Positions 1-8,904 of a stretch of 64,000 nt of DNA are shown in pieces (the first letter of the stretch is position 1; the number at the start of each line of letters is the position of its first letter). The notes beneath the pieces were generated by a model. The model was not told the DNA's origin. It made no database searches and saw only the letters and a list, made by a program, of their open reading frames with translations. A program made the position numbers and the translations under genes. Source of the DNA: Nocardiopsis eucommiae (GTDB lineage: Bacteria; Actinomycetota; Actinomycetes; Streptosporangiales; Streptosporangiaceae); the NCBI GenBank assembly GCA_018388625.1, contig CP074402.1:310001-374000 (forward strand). Direction: 5' to 3'.

Positions 1-2088
1 GGACCGTTCGGACAACGGTTCACGATGACGCTCATCGAGATCCTCGGACACACGAGGATGCTCAAGCGGCCGTGGGTCGGCGTGGCCCACTGGTTCGTGA
101 TGGTCTCCTTCCCGCTGCTGGTCTTCACGGTGATCGAGGCGCAGGGCGAGGTCTTCGACCCGCACTTCAAGCTGCCGCTGATCCACGACTGGACCCTCTA
201 CGGTCTGGCCATCGAGATCATCGCCGGGGCCAGCCTCGTCAGCATCATCGGCCTGACGATCTACCGCCTGTTCAACGGGCCGAAGCGCAAGGGCCGGGAC
301 TCCCGCTTCTACAACTCCAGGACGTGGACCGCGTACTACGTCGAGTCCTACCTCTGGGCCCTGCTGATCTCGATCTTCGTGATCCGCGGTCTCAAGGTCG
401 CCATCGGTGACTTCCCCTTCCCGGTCTGGGCCACCCCGATCTCCCACGCCGTCGGCGCGGTCATGCCGACCGGCGCCGCCGTGGCCGAACCCGCGATCGC
501 CCTCGTCGCCGCGTTCAAGCTGATCATCAGCTACCTGTTCTTCGCGGTGCTGTACTTCAAGCTCACCATGGGCATCGGTTGGCACCGCTTCATCGCGCCG
601 TTCAACATCTACTTCAAGCGCAACGCCGACGGCACCCCGACTCTCGGCGCCGCCAAGCAGATGATGGACAAGTCCGGCACCAAGCCCCTCGACTTCGAGG
701 AGGCCGACCCGGACGAGGACCCGTTCGGCGCGGGCAAGCTGGAGGACTTCACCTGGAAGGGCCTCCTCGACTTCACCAGCTGCACCGAGTGCGGCCGCTG
801 CCAGTCCCAGTGCCCCGCCTGGAACACCGGCAAGCCCCTCTCCCCGAAGAAGGTCATCCTCGACCTCCAGAAGCACACCTACGAGAAGGCCCCGTACCTC
901 CTCAAGGGCATCACCGAGGAGACCCTCGCCGAAGCCCCCGACGAGAGCCACGCGGGCGTCGACGTCCTCGCCCTCCTCAACAAGCCGCTGGTCGGCACCG
1001 AGGAGGAGGGTGGCGTCATCCACCCCGACGAGCTGTGGTCCTGCACCAACTGCGGTGCGTGCGTGGAGCAGTGCCCGGTCGACATCGAGCACATCGACCA
1101 CATCCTGGACATGCGCCGGTACCAGGTCATGGTCGAGTCCAACTTCCCGTCCGAGGCCAACACCCTGCTCAAGAACCTGGAGAACAAGGGCAACCCGTGG
1201 GGCATGGCCGAGGACCGGCGCATGGACTGGATCGAGGAGCTCGCCTCCCAGGAGAACCCGGTCGAGGTCCCGGTCGTCGAGGACAAGCTCCCCGAGGGCA
1301 CGGAGTACCTGTTCTGGGTCGGCTGCGCCGGTGCCCTGGAGGACCGCGCGAAGAAGACCACGAAGGCCATCGCGGAGCTGCTGGACATCGCGGGCGTGAA
1401 GTTCGCGGTCCTGGGCGGCATGGAGGCCTGCACCGGTGACCCGGCGCGCCGCCTCGGCATGGAGTACGTCTTCCAGATGCTGGCCCAGCAGAACGTGGAG
1501 ACGCTCAACGAGGCGGGGGTCACGAAGATCGTGGCCAGCTGCCCGCACTGCTTCAACACGCTGGCCAAGGAGTACCCGCAGCTCGGTGGGACCTACGAGG
1601 TCATCCACCACAGCCAGCTGCTGGCCAAGCTGGTCGAGGAGGGGCAGCTCACCCCGGTGAACTCGATCGACGAGAACATCACCTACCACGACCCGTGCTT
1701 CCTGGGCCGCCACAACAAGGTGTACACGCCGCCCCGCGACATCATGGCGCAGGTGCCCGGCGTCAAGACGCAGGAGATGCACCGCCACAAGGAGCGGGGC
1801 TTCTGCTGTGGCGCCGGTGGTGCCCGCATGTGGATGGAAGAGCGGATCGGCAAGCGCATCAACACCGAGCGGGTCGACGAGGCGCTGACCACCAACCCGG
1901 ACACCGTCTCCACCGCCTGCCCGTTCTGCCAGGTCATGCTCGGTGACGCGATCAACGAGAAGAAGTCGGCGGGCGAGGCCAAGGAGTCGCTGGAGGTCGT
2001 CGACGTCTCCCAGCTGCTGCTCCGTTCGGTCAAGGGTGAGAACCCGGCCGCGGGCGGCGAGGAGAAGGAGACCGCCGACGCCCCGTAG
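1..2088 (+). CDS. Membrane Fe-S oxidoreductase, heterodisulfide-reductase-like (5' partial)
   Basis: The frame is open from the first base of the window, so the true start lies upstream and the ATG at 25 is probably internal. The N-terminal third has four or five hydrophobic segments, as in a quinone-linked membrane anchor. Two 4Fe-4S ferredoxin motifs follow, CTECGRCQSQCP at about residue 261 and CTNCGACVEQCP at about 348 (counted from base 1). The C-terminal half has two cysteine-rich CCG-type regions, with DPCFLGRHN, FCCGAGGARMW and ACPFCQ. This is the HdrD/GlpC-type architecture of actinobacterial (Fe-S)-binding proteins. These are thought to pass electrons between a cytosolic donor and the quinone pool, but the physiological substrate cannot be read from sequence. 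There is no frame slip, unlike many neighbours. Confidence 0.9.
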   Translation, partial: GPFGQRFTMTLIEILGHTRMLKRPWVGVAHWFVMVSFPLLVFTVIEAQGEVFDPHFKLPLIHDWTLYGLAIEIIAGASLVSIIGLTIYRLFNGPKRKGRDSRFYNSRTWTAYYVESYLWALLISIFVIRGLKVAIGDFPFPVWATPISHAVGAVMPTGAAVAEPAIALVAAFKLIISYLFFAVLYFKLTMGIGWHRFIAPFNIYFKRNADGTPTLGAAKQMMDKSGTKPLDFEEADPDEDPFGAGKLEDFTWKGLLDFTSCTECGRCQSQCPAWNTGKPLSPKKVILDLQKHTYEKAPYLLKGITEETLAEAPDESHAGVDVLALLNKPLVGTEEEGGVIHPDELWSCTNCGACVEQCPVDIEHIDHILDMRRYQVMVESNFPSEANTLLKNLENKGNPWGMAEDRRMDWIEELASQENPVEVPVVEDKLPEGTEYLFWVGCAGALEDRAKKTTKAIAELLDIAGVKFAVLGGMEACTGDPARRLGMEYVFQMLAQQNVETLNEAGVTKIVASCPHCFNTLAKEYPQLGGTYEVIHHSQLLAKLVEEGQLTPVNSIDENITYHDPCFLGRHNKVYTPPRDIMAQVPGVKTQEMHRHKERGFCCGAGGARMWMEERIGKRINTERVDEALTTNPDTVSTACPFCQVMLGDAINEKKSAGEAKESLEVVDVSQLLLRSVKGENPAAGGEEKETADAP

Positions 2089-2173
2089 CCGTACCGCGTA
2101 GCCGTGCCGCGCCGGGGTGAAGCCCGGGGCGGGGCCGCGAACCGCGTCGCCGAGGGGCGGGGTGCCACGTGCA

Positions 2174-2204
2174 CCCCGCCCCCTCCCGCGTGTGGGGGGC
2201 GGGG
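2174..2204 (+). terminator. Hairpin, probable terminator of the Fe-S gene
   Basis: CCCCGCCCCC (2174-2183) pairs perfectly with GGGGGCGGGG (2195-2204) across an 11-nt loop, 86 nt after the stop codon. There is no T-run, as is common in actinomycete terminators. Confidence 0.5.
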
Positions 2205-2337
2205 CCGGAGATGGCGGACATGAGTTCCGGAGCGGAGCGCACACCCTCGCGGGTGTCCGGGGCCGGGAGTGGCGGTCATGAATCCCTGGGTGGGAGCGCA
2301 CCCCCTCCCGCGTGTGCGGGGGCGGGGAGGCGCGTGT

Positions 2338-2358
2338 CGATACGGCCGTACCGATACG
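2338..2358. promoter_or_regulatory. Candidate TetR autoregulatory operator
   Basis: CGATACGG-CCGTACCG (2338-2353) is a 16-nt near-palindrome with one mismatched pair. CGATACG occurs again as a direct repeat at 2352-2358. The site ends about 39 nt before the GTG of the TetR gene, where autoregulation by this family usually occurs. Binding is inferred. Confidence 0.45.
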
Positions 2359-2396
2359 TGGGATCGGATGTGGCGGGCCTGTGCCAGAATGAGCCC

Positions 2397-2996
2397 GTGC
2401 CTAAGGTCGTAGACAGGGAAACCCGGCGGGCTCGGGTCGCCGAGGCGATCCACCGCATCGCCGCCCGGGACGGCCTGGAGGGCGTCAGCGTCCGGGTGGT
2501 CGCCGCCGAGGCCGGACTCTCCGCGGGGGCGGTACAGCGGGAGTTCGCCACCAAGGACGAGCTCCTGCACTTCGCGCTGCGCGCCTCCGTCGAGGAGGTG
2601 TCCGCGCGCTTCGGCCGGTTCCGGGTCGGCCCGGAGAAGCTGACCGTCGCCGAGGGGCTGCGGCTGGTGCTCCTGGACCTGCTGCCCACCGACGAGCGGC
2701 GCTGGGCCCAGACGCGGATCTGGGCCGCCTTCTACGCCCGCGCGGCCGTGGATCCGGTCTTCGCCGGAGTCCTGGCCGAACTGGACGCCCAGGCCCGGAC
2801 GAACCTCCGCGCCGCCCTGGAGTACGCGCGGGACCAGGGCGAGCTCGCGTCGGGGCAGGACCCGGAGGCCGCGGCGGAGCTGCTGATGGTCATCCTGGAC
2901 GGCCTGTGGCTCACCTGCGCACGCCTCCCGGAGGGCGCCGACCTCTCCCGGCAGCGCGCGGCGATCGAGTCGGCGGTCCGTCTGGTCACCGGCTGA
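2397..2996 (+). CDS. TetR/AcrR-family transcriptional regulator
   Basis: This is a 199-aa protein. The N-terminal 55 residues form a TetR helix-turn-helix (VRVVAAEAGLSAGAVQREF, with the KDELL that normally follows). The remainder is an alpha-helical ligand-binding domain of normal family length with a TetR_C-like WAAFYARAAVDP segment. I chose the GTG at 2397 because the HTH follows at the usual distance and the reading frame further upstream runs through repeats and the operator-like palindrome. The ligand and targets are unknown. It is not obviously operonic, so it may regulate itself or the upstream Fe-S gene. Confidence 0.85.
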   Translation: MPKVVDRETRRARVAEAIHRIAARDGLEGVSVRVVAAEAGLSAGAVQREFATKDELLHFALRASVEEVSARFGRFRVGPEKLTVAEGLRLVLLDLLPTDERRWAQTRIWAAFYARAAVDPVFAGVLAELDAQARTNLRAALEYARDQGELASGQDPEAAAELLMVILDGLWLTCARLPEGADLSRQRAAIESAVRLVTG

Positions 2997-3731
2997 ACCG
3001 GGCGTCCCTCGCGCTGCCGCGGACACGGGGCCGGGGCGTGGACGGGTGTTCTGGCCGGGGCGGGAAACGGACGGGGAACGATTGGTGCCCTAGGTCCCGG
3101 AAGGAGGTCGCGGGCGGCTTCGTCCCTTCCCTGGGCGGTCCTGACCAGCGCCTTCGTCGAAGTGACGGAATTTCCCGCAGATGTCGGTAAAACGTTTTCC
3201 GGATCGGGTGGGCACGCGGTGGTCTCCATTCCACGGCGGCGGCGACGATTTCCGTCCTCCCTGATCAGTGCGGCATTCGTGGTGCCCTGGCGGAGCTGCC
3301 ATTCGCACCGACGTTCGTCCCGCGCCCGCCCCGGAGATGGGACCCTCGGGACGATGTTTCCCAAGAAGAAGGTAACCAATCTCCGGGAGTTCGGAATCCC
3401 CGTTGGAAATTGCCGCATTCCACGGACGCGCCCGATCGGAGTCGTGTAGAACGTTGGTGGACCGCCGAGGGGTCGCGCCCGACATCGTGTTGTGAGGGGA
3501 CGGGCGCGGCTTCGTCCGGCGGCGTTGGCCGCGCCCGTAGGTGGGTTCACGAAGGGCACGTACGGGTGCGGCCGTGTTCCCGTGGCCCGGCGGAGGGGCC
3601 GGACCAAGGGGACGGAACGCGGACGGGCCCCGGGATGACATTTGTCAGCGACGGGGGCGGATGAACTGTCATCAGGGACGGGTGACAGCGACGTCTGTCT
3701 GCCGGGGCCCGGCTCGCGGGACTCTGGATCC
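2997..3731. other. 735-bp gene-free region with lower-GC core
   Basis: I see no convincing gene. The middle (about 3160-3440) is less GC-rich than its surroundings, lacks third-position GC bias in any frame, and contains the palindrome AAAACGTTTT at 3189-3198. The right end carries the inverted repeats of the ABC/kinase operon. Open frames on both strands here have scrambled composition and no recognisable domain. Confidence 0.5.
3636..3688. promoter_or_regulatory. Two inverted repeats, candidate response-regulator sites
   Basis: TGACA-TT-TGTCA (3636-3647) is a perfect palindrome. CTGTCA (3666-3671) and TGACAG (3683-3688) form a second perfect inverted repeat with an 11-nt spacer. Both lie just upstream of the ATP-binding gene at 3732. 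Paired TGTCA/TGACA half-sites are what I would expect for a NarL/LuxR-type regulator partnering a DesK-family kinase such as the one encoded downstream. This is inference, since no regulator gene is adjacent. Confidence 0.5.
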
Positions 3732-4730
3732 ATGACGACGACAGAGCACGCCGGAGCGACCGCCGCCACCCAGGACCCCACGTCGACCACGGGACCCTCG
3801 GTGGTCGTCAGCGACCTCCACCAGCACTACGGCGACTTCGAGGCGGTCAGAGGGGTCTCCTTCGAGATCCGCCCCGGCGAGCTCTTCGCCCTGCTCGGCA
3901 CCAACGGCGCGGGGAAGACCACCACCATCGAGACGCTGGAGGGCTTCCGCCGACCCAGCTCCGGAACGGTCCGGGTCTTCGGGCAGGACCCCTTCGGCCA
4001 GCCCGCCGGGGTGCGCGAGCGGGTCGACGCCGTCCTCCAGGGCAGCGGGCTCATGGAGGATCTGAGCGTCGACGAGAGCCTCCGGCTCACCAGCGACCTC
4101 GCCGCCTCCCCCGCGACGTCGAGGAGATCCTCCAGCTGGTCAACCTCACGGACAAGCGCTCCCTCCGCGTCCGCCAGCTCTCCGGCGGGCAGAAGCGCCG
4201 CCTGGACCTCGGCTCGGCGCTGCTGACCCGACCCGAGGTCCTCTACCTCGACGAACCCACGACCGGCATGGACCCCGAGGCGCGGCACGAGACCTGGCGG
4301 GTCATCAACGACCTCAAGGAGAGCGGGGTGGCGGTCCTGCTCACCACGCACTACCTGGAGGAGGCCGAACGCCTCGCCGACCGGCTCGCGATCATGCACC
4401 GGGGGAGATCCGGGTGGAGGGCACCCTGGCCGGGGTGCTCGCGGGGTGGGGCGACCGGGTGAGCTTCCTGCTCCCCGGCGAAGTGCGCACCTCCGACCTG
4501 CCCGACGTGGCCGGGGCCACGATCGAGGTCGAGACCCGGGACCAGGAACTGTGGGCCACGTACACGGTCACCGGCGGGGACGTGGCCGAGCGCGCCCACC
4601 GCGCCGTCGCCGCGCTGATCGCGTGGTCGGCCGAACAGGGGTCGTCCTCCAGCACCTCCAGGTGCGCGGAGCCTCCCTGGAGGACGTCTTCCTCCAGGTC
4701 GCGGACGGTGCCGCCGACCTCGTGACCTGA
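3732..4730 (+). CDS. ABC-2 exporter ATP-binding protein (frameshifted in this sequence)
   Basis: This is the ATPase subunit of a two-gene ABC-2 exporter. Once the frame is restored (333 aa) it has Walker [10 protein letters not shown], the signature LSGGQKRR, Walker [14 protein letters not shown] and the switch TTHYLEEAE, followed by a C-terminal regulatory extension. Three single-base losses break the frame: near 4108 (C-run), near 4403 (G-run in the codons for HRGEIR) and near 4640 (GGGG before VVLQHL). Restoring one base at each gives a continuous family-typical protein ending at the TGA of 4728-4730. I therefore regard it as a functional gene with read errors. The permease follows 190 bp downstream. 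Confidence 0.85.
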
Positions 4731-4920
4731 GGACACGGCCCCGATCACGCCGCGCGGCCGGGAGGCATCCGATGCTCTTCGCGCTCTTCGGGCTGCGGAC
4801 GGTGCGCCGACCTCGTCCAGCGCGGCCCGGGGCCACCCGAGGCCCTCCCACCCCACCCCACCCCGTCACCGGTACCACGCGCCGTGGCGCGACCCCGGCA
4901 CCAGAACCAGGAGAGACACC

Positions 4921-5769
4921 ATGAGCACGACCACCACCCGGCCCCCGGCCCCGGCGGCCGGACGGGCCGCGCCCAGCACGCTGAAGCAGACCCTGCGCCT
5001 GGCACGCACCGAGTTCACCCTCTTCGTCCGGTACAAGACCGCGCTGATGTACCTGGTGCTGCCGCTGGTCCTCTTCGTACCGCTGCTGTCGACGCCCAGC
5101 ACACCGGTCTTCGGGGGCTTCACCACCCACGAACTGACGCTCGCGTCGGCCGTCATCGGCATCGGGCTGATGCTGGGGATCGGCCACCCCTCCAACGTGT
5201 TCGCCGCACGCCGTGAGTCGCTGGTCCTCAAGCGGCTCCGGGTGAGCGGTGTCCCGCAGACGGCGATCTTCGGCGGCGTGACGGTGGTCGTCGTCCTGTT
5301 CTCCCTGGCGATGACGGCCCTGGTCCTCGGCGCGGTCGCCGCTCTCGGCGGCAACCTGCCCGCCGACCCCGTGATGCTGGTGGCGGCGGTGGTGCTGAGC
5401 TCCGTCGCGATGACCCTCGTGGGTCTGCTCATCACGCCGCTGGTGCGCAGCGCCGAGTCGGCGCAGATGTTCTCGGTGGTGCCCATGATGGGCCTCCTGA
5501 TCACCAGCGGGGTGTTCCTCCCGCTCGAACTGCTGCCGGAGCCCGTCCGCATGGTCGTGCAGTTCCTTCCGGTCGCCCCGGCCGCCGAGATGGCCCAGGC
5601 CGCCTTCACCGGCTACGACGTGTTCGGCGGGTACGAGGGAGCGGAGGCGCTGGGCACCGCCGCCCTGTGGGGCAGCGCGCTGCCGTCGGTCGGCGTGATG
5701 CTGGTCTGGATCGTGGTGCTGTCCCTGCTGGTCCGCCGCTACTTCAGGTGGGACCCGCGCCAGCCCTAG
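4921..5769 (+). CDS. ABC-2 type transporter permease
   Basis: This is a 282-aa membrane subunit pairing with the upstream ATPase. The N-terminal cytosolic tail is Pro/Ala-rich. About six hydrophobic segments follow from residue 40, in the ABC2_membrane pattern, including the family-typical VFAARRESLVLKRLRVSG loop and the LITSGVFLPLELLPEPVR region before the last helices. AGGAGAGACACC precedes the ATG, a good ribosome site. Exporters of this class next to DesK-type kinases often export, or give resistance to, membrane-active compounds or lipids. The substrate here is not deducible. Confidence 0.88.
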   Translation: MSTTTTRPPAPAAGRAAPSTLKQTLRLARTEFTLFVRYKTALMYLVLPLVLFVPLLSTPSTPVFGGFTTHELTLASAVIGIGLMLGIGHPSNVFAARRESLVLKRLRVSGVPQTAIFGGVTVVVVLFSLAMTALVLGAVAALGGNLPADPVMLVAAVVLSSVAMTLVGLLITPLVRSAESAQMFSVVPMMGLLITSGVFLPLELLPEPVRMVVQFLPVAPAAEMAQAAFTGYDVFGGYEGAEALGTAALWGSALPSVGVMLVWIVVLSLLVRRYFRWDPRQP

Positions 5770-6000
5770 GGAGTGTGGTGATGCTCTCGCCGGTGGTGGC
5801 GGGCGCCGGGAAGCGATCCGGAAACGCGACCCGGGGCCGGGCAGCGCCGAGGACACGGATCCGGGAGGCCGGGACGGGACCTCCCGGCTCCGTCGTGCGG
5901 GGCTGGTCGGGCGGCGGAGGGGATCCGGCCTGTGGACAACGGCTTCGGGGGTCGTGTCGGCCTTACGTTGGAAGCCGGTGCCAGACGCGGGGAGGCGGAC

Positions 6001-8685
6001 GTGGTGGAACGGAGCGGGCGCGTGGCGTCCGTGGCGGGGCCCGGAGCCGCCACGGCGTCCCCGGTGCGGGGCGCGGAGGCGCCCGGGTCGTCGGGGATGA
6101 GCCCGGGTTTCGCCCGGAGGATCCGCAGAGCCCGGCTGTACTGCCTGTGGAGCATGGCGGCGTTCCCGTTCCTGGTCCCCTTCTGGGCCGGGAGCGGGCT
6201 CGTGGTGGACCTCGCCCACGCCAGCGACATCCTCTCCGGGCAGCCCACGTACGTCCTGGTGCTGGCCGTGGTCCGGATCGTCGCCCTGTTCGTCGCCTCG
6301 GTGCTGTGCGCCCTGGCGATGATCCGGATGATCCGGGACCGACTGGACGGCAGACCAAGGCCCGACCGGAACCTGTTCCGGAACACCGTCGCGCTGCTCC
6401 TGGTCCTGTGCCTCTTCCTGTGGCACACCCCGAGCGCCCTCGCGGTGGGTGCCTCGGCCGGGGTGCTGGTCGCCTTCCTGACCTCGCGGAGGGACCTGCT
6501 GCGCCTCCTGGCGGGGGCCCTCGTGGTGACGGCGGTGGGCGCTCTGATCAGCCCGATCAGGACCCCTCTGCTCCCGGGCTCGGACGGCCTCACCGGGTAC
6601 CTGGGCTTCTCCTCCAGTCTCCTGGGGCACGGCCTGCTCATGCTCCTCTGGGCGGGGTTCCTGTGGCTCGGTTGTCTTTACACGGTCTGGTTGTGGGACG
6701 GCATCCGGCAGGTGACGGAGGGCCAGCAGGCCCGCGCGCGGCTGGCGGTGGACGGGGAGCGGCTGCGCTTCACCAACGAGATCCGGGAGCTGCTCCGGCA
6801 CCGGCTCGACGCCCTGCGACTCGGTGCCGGGGGCGCCGTGCGGAACGTCCGGAGCGACCCGGAGACGGCGAAGCGGGAGATCGGCCAGGTCCACGAGCTG
6901 GCGCGGGCCACGCTGAGACAGGTGCGCTCGGTGGTCCGCGGCTACCGGGACATCGATCTCGACGCGGAGGTGGGTTCGGTCCGCGCCGTCCTGGAGGCCA
7001 ACGGCACCTTCACGACGGTCTCCGGGCTTGCCGACCTCCGTCTTCCGGCGGACACGTCCGCCCTGGCCGCGTGGGTGGTGCGGGAGGGCGGCACCAACGT
7101 CCTGCGGCACAGCCGTGCCCAGCGGTGCCGGATCACCTTCACCGTGGTGCCCGGGCCGGGCCACGGGGGACTGGTCGTGGAACTGGCCAACGACCGGGCG
7201 CGGGAGTCCGTCCCGGGCGGGGTCGGGTCCGACAGCGGGCTGGCCGGACTCGCCGAACGGATCGCCGGGGCCGGGGGAACGCTGACGGCGGCGCGGACGG
7301 ACGACGGCGGTTTCCTGCTCCGCGCGGCTCTGCCCCTCGCGGAACCGGTCCGCGAAGCGACCGGTGCGGGAGGGAACGGCGCGGGTGGGAACGGCGCGGA
7401 CCCGCTCACACCGGTCGCCGCCGGGCGGGTGCCGGTGGCGTCCGTGCCGGAGGCCTCCGGCACGGACGGAGCTCCGTCCCCGGTGGACGACCCGGAGCTG
7501 CTCAGCGACATGGCCAACGACCGGAGGGTCCGGTTCTCCCGACGCATCATCATGGGCCTGATCGGGTTCAACAGCGTGATGATCGTGGGACTGGCCCTCA
7601 TGGACCTGCGCCTGAGCTCCGAGTTCGGCCTGCCGCTCTGGAGCTCGGTCGTCGGCGGGCTGCTCACCGTGGTGGTCGCGTGCCTGCTCATCCGGCTGCT
7701 CCGGGAGCGGGTCGACGGCAACCGGCGGCCCAGCCCGCGACTCTGGTGGATCTCCGTGGGGCTGCTCCTACTGAGCGCGGTGTTCCTGAACAACCCGCCC
7801 GTGGTGCTGATCATGATCGGAGCCTGGTGGGGCACCGGGATCTTCTTCACCACCCGTTGGCCCGGCGCGGTGGTCAGCGCGCTGCTGCTGCTCTCGCCCC
7901 TGCTGCTGATCCCGACCTTCGGCCCCTTCTTCGCGCCGAACGGAGTCAACCCGTTCGTCTACGGGCTGCTCTGGTTCGTCGCGGTCATCGTGGCCGTCGG
8001 CCTCGCCCTGAGCACCTTCGGCACCATCTGGCTGTGGGACATCAGCCGCGAGGCGGTGGCCGGGCAGCGGGCCAGTGCCCAGCTGGCGGTCACCCAGGAG
8101 CGGCTCCGCTTCGCCCGGGACATGCACGACCTGCTGGGACACAGCCTCTCCGCGCTGGCGGTCAAGGCGCAGCTGGCCGGACGACTCGTGGACCGGGCCC
8201 CGGACCGCGCCGTCAGTGAGATGACCGAGGTCCAGGGGCTGGCCGTCCAGGCGCTCCAGCAGATGCGTTCCGCGGTGAGCGGTGACCGGGAGGCGGACCT
8301 GGAGGGTGAGGTGGCGGCGGTCGGCGCGGTCCTGGACTCGGGCGGGACGCGGACCGTGGTCACCGGCCTGGAAGGGCTGGAGCTGCCGCCGAAGGTCGCC
8401 GGTCTGGCCGCCTGGGTGGTCCGCGAAGGCGGCACGAACGTGATGCGGCACAGCGACGCGGAGGAGTGCCAGATCAGCTTCCGGATCACGCGGGACGGAA
8501 CGAACGTGTCACGGGGCCTGGTGGTGGAGGTGCACAACGACAGCGCGAAGGACGAGACGTCCGGGGGAGGCGACGGCAGCGGGCTGGCGGGGCTCTCCGA
8601 GCGGGTCGCCCTGGTCGGCGGAACCCTGTCCAGGGCCAGGACCAGGGACGGCGGATTCCTGCTCCGCGCCGTGATCCCGTTCTGA
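6001..8685 (+). CDS. Tandem-duplicated DesK/NarX-type histidine kinase (two kinase units in one chain)
   Basis: One uninterrupted 894-aa frame holds two complete sensor-kinase units. Unit 1 (about residues 40-460) has several membrane helices, a HisKA_3-like segment and an HATPase with REGGTNVLRHS (Asn about 366) and a DSGLAGLAERI G-box. Unit 2 (about 510-894) repeats the plan, with N-box Asn about 813 and GSGLAGLSERV. In unit 2 the phospho-acceptor box reads RDMHDLLGHSL (His 709). In unit 1 the same place reads NEIRELLRHRL, with Arg 262 instead of His. Unit 1 is therefore predicted to be unable to autophosphorylate. The GTG at 6001 has GGGGAGG upstream. It sits last in the exporter operon, where a response regulator would be expected next but is absent. 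Confidence 0.88.
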   Translation: MVERSGRVASVAGPGAATASPVRGAEAPGSSGMSPGFARRIRRARLYCLWSMAAFPFLVPFWAGSGLVVDLAHASDILSGQPTYVLVLAVVRIVALFVASVLCALAMIRMIRDRLDGRPRPDRNLFRNTVALLLVLCLFLWHTPSALAVGASAGVLVAFLTSRRDLLRLLAGALVVTAVGALISPIRTPLLPGSDGLTGYLGFSSSLLGHGLLMLLWAGFLWLGCLYTVWLWDGIRQVTEGQQARARLAVDGERLRFTNEIRELLRHRLDALRLGAGGAVRNVRSDPETAKREIGQVHELARATLRQVRSVVRGYRDIDLDAEVGSVRAVLEANGTFTTVSGLADLRLPADTSALAAWVVREGGTNVLRHSRAQRCRITFTVVPGPGHGGLVVELANDRARESVPGGVGSDSGLAGLAERIAGAGGTLTAARTDDGGFLLRAALPLAEPVREATGAGGNGAGGNGADPLTPVAAGRVPVASVPEASGTDGAPSPVDDPELLSDMANDRRVRFSRRIIMGLIGFNSVMIVGLALMDLRLSSEFGLPLWSSVVGGLLTVVVACLLIRLLRERVDGNRRPSPRLWWISVGLLLLSAVFLNNPPVVLIMIGAWWGTGIFFTTRWPGAVVSALLLLSPLLLIPTFGPFFAPNGVNPFVYGLLWFVAVIVAVGLALSTFGTIWLWDISREAVAGQRASAQLAVTQERLRFARDMHDLLGHSLSALAVKAQLAGRLVDRAPDRAVSEMTEVQGLAVQALQQMRSAVSGDREADLEGEVAAVGAVLDSGGTRTVVTGLEGLELPPKVAGLAAWVVREGGTNVMRHSDAEECQISFRITRDGTNVSRGLVVEVHNDSAKDETSGGGDGSGLAGLSERVALVGGTLSRARTRDGGFLLRAVIPF

Positions 8686-8780
8686 CCGTCCGCACGGATC
8701 CCCGTGCCTCGCGGTCGCCTCGCCGGTTGCCTGCCTCCTGGGTCGCCGTGTCTCGCGGTCCCGGTCCCGTGTCCCGCGTG

Positions 8781-8805
8781 GGTGACCCGGTTCAGCGGGG
8801 TCACC
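8781..8805. terminator. Hairpin between convergent genes
   Basis: GGTGACCC (8781-8788) pairs with GGGTCACC (8798-8805) across a 9-nt loop. It lies between the kinase gene and the convergent gene ending at 8905, so it could terminate either. Confidence 0.4.
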
Positions 8806-8904
8806 GGTCCCGCGCGGATCCCCTGCTCAGTGGCCTCCTCTCGCGGTTCCCCTGTCCCGCGGCGCCCTGGACCGGGGCGCCGCGGAACGTCCGGGGGCGT
8901 GGGG

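Larger units (their letters stand above)
2089..2396. other. Gene-free GC-rich spacer with repeated hairpin element
   Basis: No gene is seen here. The spacer holds two related copies of a G/C block built round CCCTCCCGCGTGTG followed by a G-run (about 2179-2204 and 2302-2327) and a third degenerate version near 2245-2275. The first copy forms the hairpin listed separately. The promoter and operator of the downstream TetR gene lie at the right-hand end. Confidence 0.6.

Noticed and set aside
3090..3641. Minus-strand 183-codon frame in the gene-free region
   Set aside because: Scrambled composition, no domain, and overlaps the operator-like repeats of the exporter operon.
3732..4730. ABC ATPase, mutA, purM and others as genuine pseudogenes
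   Set aside because: The same type of one-base loss hits essential single-copy genes, and each is repaired by one G or C. Sequencing error is the simpler explanation, although only reads can prove it.
4351..7164. 937-codon minus-strand open frame opposite the exporter operon
   Set aside because: It is a shadow of the plus-strand genes: third-position GC in the permease and kinase leaves long antisense frames, the translation is Arg/Gln/His/Pro-rich noise, and no domain or ribosome site is seen.
5667..8219. 850-codon plus-strand open frame overlapping the kinase gene
   Set aside because: Alternate frame of the kinase, with Gly/Arg/Pro-rich composition and no family match. The kinase frame has both clear N-boxes.
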